Assembly: GCF_023898315.1 (NCBI RefSeq)
Contig: NC_064614.1
Span: 499,612,109-499,676,108, forward strand
Length of the DNA stretch: 64,000 nucleotides
DNA from: Schistocerca nitens
Taxonomy: Eukaryota > Arthropoda > Insecta > Orthoptera > Acrididae
Direction: 5' to 3'
The notes under the pieces: model-generated
The model's database searches: none
Seen by the model: only the letters and a program-made list of their open reading frames with translations
What the model was told of the DNA's origin: nothing
Translations under genes and position numbers: made by a program
In this document: positions 55,990 to 64,000 of the stretch, piece after piece
Layout of the letters: each line of letters starts with the position of its first letter
How positions within the stretch are numbered: the stretch's first letter is position 1

Positions 55990-57705
55990 CTTTTCTCCTT
56001 TGTCACGAGGTTAAACTGGTCCTAACTTCTTCTTTACTTTGACCGATTCCGATTTACCACTGCTTTTCAGTTAAGACTGTTTTTATAGAAAGTTGAAGGG
56101 ACCGTCATTCGGTTACGTGTTCTATAATACTTTCCACCACGTTCTACAAGTAAATACGCAGGTGGTACATTTCCCCTATCTTGTCAATTTGCTTGTAATA
56201 CCTTAAAGCTCCTTACCGGACATATCCCATAGAGATTCTGTTGCAACACACTCACCAAAACACCGAATAAATCGTCATGATTAAAGCGCTACGTATCTGT
56301 CCATTTAATCCAACTCTAAGCAGACTGTTTCTGTCCTGGACTACTATCTCTCCACTTTCTGTAGGTAGCCTGTATCTCCAAGAAAGAAAGACTGAGTTGC
56401 TGGTAAGGTACACAAGCACATTCAATCACATACTAAATAAATACGTGTGAGACACAAAAACAGATAAAAGTCCGCAAATATTATTTGTGTAAATGGTGGT
56501 GCCGCAATAAATAACTTTGGCTTACTGATTGCTAAGGAAGATGGATATGTGGGTAGTCAGTGCGACTTCGTTATACGAAAACGTCTTTCACCAAGTTGGC
56601 AAATCTGAGTCGTATTGGCTTATTACTGTAAACAACTTAGGTCTGATAGTATTCAGAATGTCCTTGGTGCGAAACTTTAATTACTAAGCAGTGCAATCGA
56701 CAAACAAGCAAATAACATAAAATTGTTCAATATTTACTCCAGTATCTTTAAAATATAGTTAGTCAAATTATGGATTTGGTATTACCACGATTTAACAAAG
56801 TAAGAGAGAACTAATGTCTTCATCAAAAACGCTATGTCAGCTCACTTTGTCATGTGACAACTACGTAAAGTCCTGACAATGAAGTAGGCCTTGACAGCAC
56901 AAATGTAATTTTAATTTGAGATGTTACTGGAGGAGAGGTGGTGAAAGATAAATCGAGAACTGACTTGAATCTATGTAGCATGCTTCAATAATATTTGTCT
57001 ACAAGAGTTTCTTTGTATTCATGCCCAGAAGCAGTGAAACGTCAGCCGACAGTCGATAGTGTGATTGCAGATATGTGCGTGCTGCAGCTTCTTACCCGAG
57101 ACGACTGCTGTAGGATCCCTGGTGTCGACGTTCTGTTGTCTCGTTGATCCCTGGTCCGTCAAAATACACAACAAACTTTCCCTGTTTCTGCAAGCGGAAT
57201 GGAGCGGGGCTAGTCAGGTTAGTTGACGGCTGGTCGAATATCAACTCTGACGTACAGTCCGCCCGTTTATTTACACGTCACCAAATCTAAACTGTTCAGA
57301 AGCCATGCCCTCATAGATTCCGATACAGTTCCGAGCGTAGCCACCCAGACAATACACAACTTAATACCGCTAATGACAATAGTCCGTTTTACTCATGGTA
57401 TGCCATTCCATTCACAGTTGCCACTCTCCATAGCTCACCATCGCTCCTCATGTGTCTCTTCGTAACATCGTTCACAGATATTAATTTTCCTAAAGGGTCA
57501 AAGCTCTTAAAATTACAAAGAAATTACATACACACATGGAAATAACATTACACAATAAATAACACTGTTTATTTTACGTACGTTACATTGCATCTGTACA
57601 CACCAAGTCATTATAACCCAAGGTAAGCAATATTAACAGACAATGTTTTACAGAACTCTAACCAATTACTTAGTAGTAGTAGATGTACAATACAGTAACA
57701 GTTGT
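55990..57705. other. Unassigned sequence
   Basis: About 1.7 kb with no recognisable domain, tRNA head or inverted repeat. Confidence 0.3.
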
Positions 57706-58304
57706 CAAATACGAGGGTGGTTTGATATGTCTAATAAAAAAACAAGATAAAGATATTTGTTTCGTAAGCAACTCACCTTACTTCGCCGTATAAGTCGCCT
57801 TTGAGGGATATACACTTGGTCCAGCAGTCCTCCAGCTTTTTCATCCCATCGGAAAAATAGGTTCTGTCAAACTCTGCAAAATACTCGTTGACTGCAACTA
57901 TCACTTCCGTTTGATGTAAATTTCTTCTCAGCAAGCCAAAGTTTCAAGTTAGGGCACGGGAAGAAGTCACTTGGGCTAAGTCTGATGAACAGGGTGGATG
58001 AGGAACCAATTTAAAGCCCAATCCATGCACTTTTGTCATTGTTGCCGCTGATGTGTGGGATTGTGCATTAACCTGATGAAAGCGTATTTTCGTACTGCCA
58101 ATCGTGGTCGTTCTGCAGCCAGCGCAAGTTTCAAATGATCCAACAATGAAGCATAATAGGATCCACTTACGAGTCTACCTTTTACTAAATAATCTACGAG
58201 GATTAAGCCTTGGGAGTCAAAAAAGACAGTGGACAACGCCTTACCAGCTGACAAAATGGTCCTTACCTTCTTCGGTGCACTTTGACCAGCCTAAGTCCAT
58301 TGTT

Positions 58305-58506
58305 CAAAAATGGTTCGAATGGCTCTGAGCACTATGGGACTCAACTGCTGAGGTCGTAAGTCCCCTAGAACTTAGAACTACTTAAACCTAACTAACCTAA
58401 GGACATCACACGCATCCATGCCCGAAGCAGGATTCGAATCTGCGACCGTAGCGGTCACGCGGTTCCAGACTGTAGCGCCCAGAACCGCTCGGCCACTCCG
58501 GCCGGC
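58305..58506 (-). repeat. tRNA-derived SINE, group A
   Basis: Full-length copy; CCATTGTT is repeated at 58297-58304 and 58507-58514. It is inserted in the transposase region of the mariner 57712-59302. Confidence 0.92.
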
Positions 58507-58874
58507 CCATTGTTTTCGCTGCCGTTTTAACTCTGGTGTGTAATGATAAATCAAGGTTTCGTCACAGTCACAAATGGGCGCAAAGAATCTTACGGATTGC
58601 TATTAAACATCGCCAGCATTTCGAAATGTTGTGCCGGATGACCAACCGCGGCACACGCCTTACGCACAGCTTCTTCATAGTCAACTCTCCGTGTAGGATA
58701 TTATGCAATAGCTAAGTTTAGACGCCTAGAGTCAGCACTCGCATGAATTTTTATTTGTCTGTCTTGCATTACCATATCACGGATTTTGTCAGTGATTTCC
58801 TTTGTAGTGACGGCAAGTGTACTCGTGCGTATCCAGCCACATTTGAATCCATAAATCCAAAGTAAATAGTCTTC

Positions 58875-59002
58875 GAATCCTGCCTCGGGCATGGATGTAT
58901 GTGATGTCCTTAGGTTAGTTAGGTTTAAGCAGTTCTAAGTTCTAGGGGACTGATGACCTCAGATGTTAAGTCCCATAGTGCTCAGAGCCATTTGAACCAT
59001 TG
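58875..59002 (+). repeat. tRNA-derived SINE, group A, truncated at the B box
   Basis: It begins GAATCCTGCCTCGGGC in the middle of the B box and runs to the 3' end. The exact 10-bp duplication AATAGTCTTC (58865-58874 and 59003-59012) shows that it was inserted in this truncated form. Confidence 0.9.
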
Positions 59003-59309
59003 AATAGTCTTCAGTGATGGAGCAGGGCCTGCATGAACTTCATCCAGTCTGTTTGGATTTGTGCCACAGTCCAACACTTCAAATGAAAATGTTTAATAAC
59101 AGCACAGAATTCTGCCTTCTCCATTTTCAATTGCAGTCGCCACTCTGACCAATTCAGACGGCTGTCAACAATGAACAGTATGCAAATCAGTATTGGAATT
59201 CGATATAGATTCTTGTATTAATCAAGCTTACCAACCATGAAGGCGTAACGAAAATGTTCCATTGTTTCATGGAAATTTACCAGACATATCAAACCACCGT
59301 CGTAAGTCC

Positions 59310-59750
59310 GTTATATGATCATAGTGATATGCTCACCGCTAGTCAATGGTAATTAGGCCGATAAAGAGGTAATCTGAATTGACCTGTTACACCTGCAATA
59401 TTTCCGCTGTTATCTCGATTCGGCGGGTTGGGGAACTCCGCTGGCTTCGACATTTGGCATGTTCAGAATTTCATGGAAGATGCTGGAAACAGATTTTAAA
59501 TTTGTCTGCTATTGCTTCGATTGTGACACACCGGTATTAGAGCACCAGGCTTCCATTTCTCTAATGATTCCTGGTTCTTCAAAGAGCATACTGTTTTACC
59601 GCACTGGAAGCGTCAGTGTCACTTAATCGCTATGTTACGTGATGGTGCGTTGTTGCCGTATACTTCCAACTTTTGCTGCGTTGTTCTACTTCAAATAGAG
59701 AAAACAAATTACTGCACGATACTCCTCTTCATGAATTGGCTGTGCCAGTT
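59310..59750. other. Unassigned sequence
   Basis: No feature recognised. Confidence 0.25.
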
Positions 59751-59754
59751 CGCC

Positions 59755-59880
59755 AATCTCCTGTAACGGCGTGCTAAGATACCATATCGCGGGTATTTCA
59801 ATGTATACCTCGAATGCAGACAAGTACCTGCAACCAAACAAAAAATTAATTGCGTAACTTTATTTTTTCGAGGTGTCTAT
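59755..59880. repeat. Single arm of the foldback repeat of 5847-6275
   Basis: TACCATATCGCGGGTATTTC and GCAGACAAGTACCTGCA align with the right arm at 6133-6275. No second arm is seen nearby. Confidence 0.5.
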
Positions 59881-59884
59881 TCGC

Positions 59885-61140
59885 CGTAGCTGGGTGTCGT
59901 ACGATCGGTGCTTCACGAATCCGCGTCCAAAACTTGAGTTTAATCGGGGATTGAGCGAGAGGGACTTGCAAGGAGTGAATTAGCCGGTTGGACAATGTGA
60001 GAGGAAGTCTTGACCTAGCTATTACTCCTTGCAGAACATGATAAGGGTCGGAACGTAGTCTGAAATGATCTCCACAAGAAGCGCGTTACAGTTTCTAGTG
60101 CATTTCCTAAGCTTCTGTTCTGCTACTCTTACTAGTTGGGCTTCGTACCCGCAAAGAGACTACGTGCTTATACCGAGACGGTGGTTTGATGGCACTGTTC
60201 CGTCTATCCTGAGTATCAGTGTTAACTGGAAATGCACCCACTCCACGTCGAACACAGTTCCTGATTCTCAGACTTTCTGATACTATTTCTACTACTCTCA
60301 GATCCTGTTAATGGGGTGGCCAACTTTCCTGTCTTTTCTGGGATCTCCCGTATTATAGTAATATTTTCTTAATTCTCCCGGCTCCGTTATTGACAACCTT
60401 TTCTCACGTATATTTCGTCAGCGAACACCATTGTTACATTAGTCTTGCGATGTACTCTCGATCGTTCAAGTTCCTTGGCCGACAGATGACGAAAAGTTTT
60501 CGTATTATAATCGGTACTGTTGTCGACATATAGTCTTTTTTTCAGTTCGTATGATACAAGGGAATGCGAGGAGGGGAGAAATAATGGCAAAGCCTACAAG
60601 TATAGAGGGGCCGTGAGAGAGGAAGTGTTTTCTTGTTTCTCGGTTGGTACTGTACTGGCAACTCATGGATGCGCTCGCCACGTACCGCTCAGCAGCTGTC
60701 TTAAAAATAACTCACGGAAGTAACAAAGACTCACGAAAGACGATTATAGAGACGTTCATGTTTAAATATGCTTATTATGTTATTTACTTCTCGATTGACT
60801 CACACAACACGAGAACATTTCGCAACGCTTCGAAAGAGTTATTTCTCTTACAAACAATAAGTGAACTGTTCAGAAAAACAGCAGTAGACTAAGTCAGAGC
60901 TTGCGATTGAAATCAGTTTGGAATATAATTGCAATAGTACTTTCAACTTGCACAGGAAGATAAAAGCCAGCAGGGTTCTGCAACTTCTGTAAATAAGTAA
61001 TTGTAGCAGGGCAAACATAATAGATATGTATAAATTAATTAAACTTTATTGTGATTATATTTGTGTATTATGTGCGATGAACAAATAAATTGTTTTGTTT
61101 GCAGTAATTACATCCACTTTACATTGCACAGACCCAAAAT
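59885..61140. other. Unassigned sequence
   Basis: No gene, RNA or repeat recognised. Confidence 0.3.
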
Positions 61141-61147
61141 TGAGAGG

Positions 61148-61390
61148 TTATTCGTTGGTGTGGAACATGTTAGAAAATATAATATAATAAACGTATTTCG
61201 AAAACATGAGTGTCATACTCATTTCTGAGTTTACACTACAAATGAGTCTTATTACACGCTTTTGCACTTCAAAAACTGTTTCTCGGCTTGTGGAGTTACC
61301 CCAAAGTATGATACCATATGACATAATAGAGCAAAAGTAAGAAAAATGCTCCAGTTGTTTCAATATTTATGTCTACATTGTCAGCAATTA
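61148..61390 (-). pseudogene. Non-LTR RT C-terminal fragment
   Basis: The minus strand reads LEHFSYFCSIMSYGIILWGN and then FEVQKRVIRLICS. This is the post-RT segment of Jockey-type ORF2 proteins (SVMSYGIIFWGNS style). The RT core is absent. It may derive from the same family as 39420-40400. Confidence 0.62.
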
Positions 61391-61394
61391 CAAG

Positions 61395-62165
61395 AAAATT
61401 CAACGTTGTTGTGCAGTTGAAACCTCCCTTAAAATCATGGTCAGACGTTGGTAATCTCCCTTCAAATCATGAGCAAATGTTGGTCACCCTAACTGCTCCT
61501 TCCGTGTTTTGTTCAGCCTTTCCCCTTCATCCCACTCTGTCTCTGAGATGAAGTAATGCTGAAGACGTCTTGTTCCCTTCCCAGAACACCTCTCTTTGTT
61601 TTATGCTAGCCCTGTGCTCACAGTTACTTCTGAAAACTTTCCGATCCCTTATTTTTACTTAGTTGTGTACTGAGCATACTTTGCGAGGATACAACGTAAT
61701 GCTGCTGTGTTCACATCCCGTCCGGTGGTCGTCGCCAGCCTGGCGCCGGCTGTGAATTCGTCGTCGCGTGACGCCTAGCAGGGTGCCGATTCTCGCTGCC
61801 GCATTGGATCTGATTTACAAGACGTTACCTTTTTTCTGTGGATACAACACTATAGTCTATTCACCGAGAGCAGGGGCAAAACAAACAGTTTCACGTGACT
61901 GACCACCACCCGTTCCAGTGAAAGCGGGGGTATCGAAAATCCTTGGTGTACACTATGCAGTTGGCCGCCGAGCATGTCGTGAAGCGAAGCGTGCGTCGCT
62001 CGTGAGAAACCCTGTATTGTGAACTTTGACCACAATGTGATGGAAGAAATTGTAAAAAACCGACAGGTGGCATAGCAAATTCAAAAACAAGCGATTTTAA
62101 TAACAACACCAGTTTACAATAATGTTAAAGGAAAGATCAAACTAATTTCATTCTCTCGAACTCAA
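61395..62165. other. Unassigned sequence
   Basis: No confident feature. Confidence 0.25.
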
Positions 62166-62169
62166 ACTA

Positions 62170-63591
62170 CACTCCTGGAAATTGAAATAAGAACACCGTG
62201 AATTCATTGTCCCAGGAAGGGGAAACTTTATTGACACATTCCTGGGGTCAGATACATCACATGATCACCCTGACAGAACCACAGGCACATAGACACAGGC
62301 AACAGAGCATGCACAATGTCGGCACTAGTACAGTGTATATCCACCTTTCGCAGCAATGCAGGCTGCTATTCTCCCATGGAGACGATCGTAGAGATGTTGG
62401 ATGTAGTCCTGTGGAACGGCTTGCCATGCCATTTCCACCTGGCGCCTCAGTTGGACCAGCGTTCGTGCTGGACGTGCAGACCGCGTGAGACTACGCTTCA
62501 TCCAGTCCCAAACATGCTCAATGGGGGACAGATCCGTAGATCTTGCTGGCCAGGGTAGTTGACTTACACCTTCTAGAGCACGTTGGGTGGCACGGGATAC
62601 ATGCGGACGTGCATTGTGCTGTTGGAACAGCAAGTTCCCTTGCCGGTCTAGGAATGGTAGAAGGATGGGTTCGATGACGGTTTGGATGTACCGTGCACTA
62701 TTCAGTGTCCCCTCGACGATCACCAGTGGTGTACGGCCAGTGTAGGAGATCGCTCCCCACACCATGATGCCGGGTGTTGGCCCTGTGTGCCTCGGTCGTA
62801 TGCAGTCCTGATTGTGGCGCTCACCTGCACGGCGCCAAACACGCATACGACCATCATTGGCACCAAGGCAGAAGCGACTCTCATCGCTGAAGACGACACG
62901 TCTCCATTCGTCCCTCCATTCACGCCTGTCGCGACACCACTGGAGGCGGGCTGCACGATGTTGGGACGTGAGCGGAAGACGGCCTAACGGTGTGCGGGAC
63001 CGTAGCCCAGCTTCATGGTGACGGTTGCGAATGGTCCTCGCCGATACCCCAGGAGCAACAGTGTCCCTAATTTGCTGGGAAGTGGCGGTGCAGTCCCCTA
63101 CGGCACTGCGTAGGATCCTACGGTCTTGGCGTGCATCCGTGCGTCGCTGCGGTCCGGTCCCAGGTCGACGGGCACGTGCACCTTCCGCCGACCACTGGCG
63201 ACAACATCGATGTACTGTGGAGACCTCACGCCCTACGTGTTGAGCAATTCGGCGGTACGTCCACCCGGCCTCCCGCATGCCCACTATACGCCCTCGCTCA
63301 AAGTCCGTCAACTGCACATACGGTTCACGTCCACGCTGTCGCGGCATGCTACCAGTGTTAAAGACTGCGATGGAGCTCCGTATGCCACGGCAAACTGGCT
63401 GACACTGACGGCGGCGGTGCACAAATGCTGCGCAGTTAGCGCCATTCGACGGCCAACACCGCGGTTCCTGGTGTGTCCGCTGTGCCGTGCGTGTGATCAT
63501 TGCTTGTACAGCCCTCTCGCAGTGTCCGGAGCAAGTATGGTGGGTCTGACACACCGGTGTCAATGTGTTCTTTTTTCCATTTCCAGGAGTG
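62170..63591 (-). mobile_element. Tc1-like transposon, full length (copy 2)
   Basis: 1422 bp, exactly the length of copy 1 at 8788-10209, flanked by TA (62168-62169 and 63592-63593). It has the same terminal repeats and the same internal offsets, with scattered substitutions and no net indel. It is inserted next to or inside an older transposase remnant (63600-63909), so its reading frame is fused to that remnant upstream. Confidence 0.94.
62325..63347 (-). CDS. Tc1-like transposase, open but with mutated catalytic Asp
   Basis: 340 codons, open throughout, differing from copy 1 at about a dozen residues. The start MPRQRGREPYVQL is taken by analogy with copy 1; the open frame continues upstream to 63713 only because it runs into foreign coding-like sequence. 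The first Asp (VVFSDESRF) and the Glu (SPIEHVWDWM) are kept. The second Asp is His: the codon at 62616-62618 reads CAC on the minus strand, where copy 1 has GAC. The DDE triad needs all three residues to bind metal, so this protein is expected to be inactive although full length. Confidence 0.92.
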   Translation of the reverse strand: MPRQRGREPYVQLTDFERGRIVGMREAGWTYRRIAQHVGREVSTVHRCCRQWSAEGARARRPGTGPQRRTDARQDRRILRSAVGDCTATSQQIRDTVAPGVSARTIRNRHHEAGLRSRTPLGRLPLTSQHRAARLQWCRDRREWRDEWRRVVFSDESRFCLGANDGRMRVWRRAGERHNQDCIRPRHTGPTPGIMVWGAISYTGRTPLVIVEGTLNSARYIQTVIEPILLPFLDRQGNLLFQQHNARPHVSRATQRALEGVSQLPWPARSTDLSPIEHVWDWMKRSLTRSARPARTLVQLRRQVEMAWQAVPQDYIQHLYDRLHGRIAACIAAKGGYTLY

Positions 63592-63599
63592 TATTTACA

Positions 63600-63909
63600 T
63601 TCAAGTTTACGACAAAACGCTCTTCTCTTTCCTCTATAATGCAGTCTAATTTCCACATCTGCAACTTTTTCCACTACATGGGGGACACATTTGTTCCACT
63701 CTTCTGCAATCACTGTCCTTACCGGTTGTTCTAATACTTTTTATGACTTCCGCCATTTTGTATGTACTATATTTTGCCGTGACATACCTTTTGATTCTTA
63801 CCCAAACTAACTCGATTGCGTTTAATTCGCAGTGGTACAGAGGAATTCGAAGAATAGTTTTCCCTGAATTTTTATCCACTTCATCTATTGCATATTCTGT
63901 GCGTGCCAT
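63600..63909 (-). pseudogene. DDE (IS630-like) transposase C-terminal fragment
   Basis: The minus strand from 63909 reads TILRIPLYHCELNAIELVWV and RIKRYVTAKYSTYKMAEV. After one frame change comes VIAEEWNKCVPHVVEKVADV. The NAIELVW motif holds the presumed third catalytic residue (Glu) of arthropod DDE-type proteins with the style PPYHCELNPIELIWA. The N-terminal part lies beyond the window or is lost. A Tc1 copy is inserted at its 3' side. Confidence 0.62.
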
Positions 63910-64000
63910 TCTGATTTATTCAACGATTTCTTCCTTCAACACATTGTCTTCAGCAGCGATATTTTTTGATTTTAACTATTCTGATACGTCTTGCTTGTTG

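Larger units (their letters stand above)
57712..59302 (-). mobile_element. Decayed mariner element carrying two SINEs
   Basis: Ends CGAGGGTGGTTTGATATGTC and (inverse) CGACGGTGGTTTGATATGTC, with TA on both sides (57710-57711 and 59303-59304). On the minus strand the transposase begins MEKAEFCAVIKHFHLKCWT (about 59110) and passes through EITDKIRDMVMQDRQIKIH. It continues after the second SINE with AGQSAPKKVRTILSAGKALS and VDYLVKGRLVSGSYYASLLD, and ends KKLEDCWTKCISLKGD. The second catalytic Asp (HQDNAP in relatives) reads as Val. Frameshifts are present. Confidence 0.82.

Noticed and set aside
1..64000. CRISPR arrays, rRNA, bacterial operons or viral genes
   Set aside because: No regularly spaced direct repeats, rRNA-like sequence, ribosome-binding pattern or viral structural or replication protein was seen; repeats here are eukaryotic interspersed elements.

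Overview
This window looks like eukaryotic intergenic or intronic DNA packed with transposable elements, most likely from a large-genome orthopteran insect. The grasshopper/Schistocerca-type assignment rests on my memory of the SINE and Tc1 families, not on a search. No bacterial, CRISPR, operon or viral architecture is visible. Nearly every recognisable coding signature is a transposase or a non-LTR reverse transcriptase (RT), and most are broken by stops, frameshifts, deletions or later insertions.

Layout: 1-5 kb holds an RTE-like RT remnant, several tRNA-derived SINEs and two more RT remnants carrying nested insertions, one of them a 0.37-kb hairpin-forming tRNA-like element. 5.8-8 kb holds foldback and tRNA-like repeats. 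8.8-10.2 kb is a full-length Tc1-like transposon with an open 340-codon transposase; a second copy of identical length lies at 62.2-63.6 kb with one catalytic Asp changed. 11.6-20.8 kb contains three collinear pieces of one RTE-type element, separated by an open L2/CR1-like RT ORF (584 codons) and by a 3.5-kb insertion bounded by inverted repeats. 20.8-31 kb is RT and transposase wreckage with nested MITE-like units. 31.3-32.4 kb is a decayed Tc1 inside an RT gene. 32.5-33.0 kb is a CpG-rich island with a good splice-donor sequence. 36-37.4 kb is a long-TIR foldback element with a SINE inside it. 41.9-43.5 kb holds a head-to-head mariner remnant and an L2-like RT remnant. 46.9-51 kb holds an inverted Tc1 remnant, a Tc1 element with DD34E spacing and a DD41D mariner with about 120-bp TIRs. 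51.09-51.22 kb is the only convincing host-gene candidate: a small GC-rich exon with splice sites at both ends whose 36 codons end in a hydrophobic signal-peptide-like core. 51.6-64 kb is again TE remnants, including a mariner carrying two SINEs.

The elements do not form a pathway. Their relations are stratigraphic (what is inserted into what) and parasitic. Three SINE groups with different tRNA-like heads share a homologous 3' body. Many insertions keep target-site duplications, so relative ages can be read directly. Family names come from motif recognition; no database search was run.
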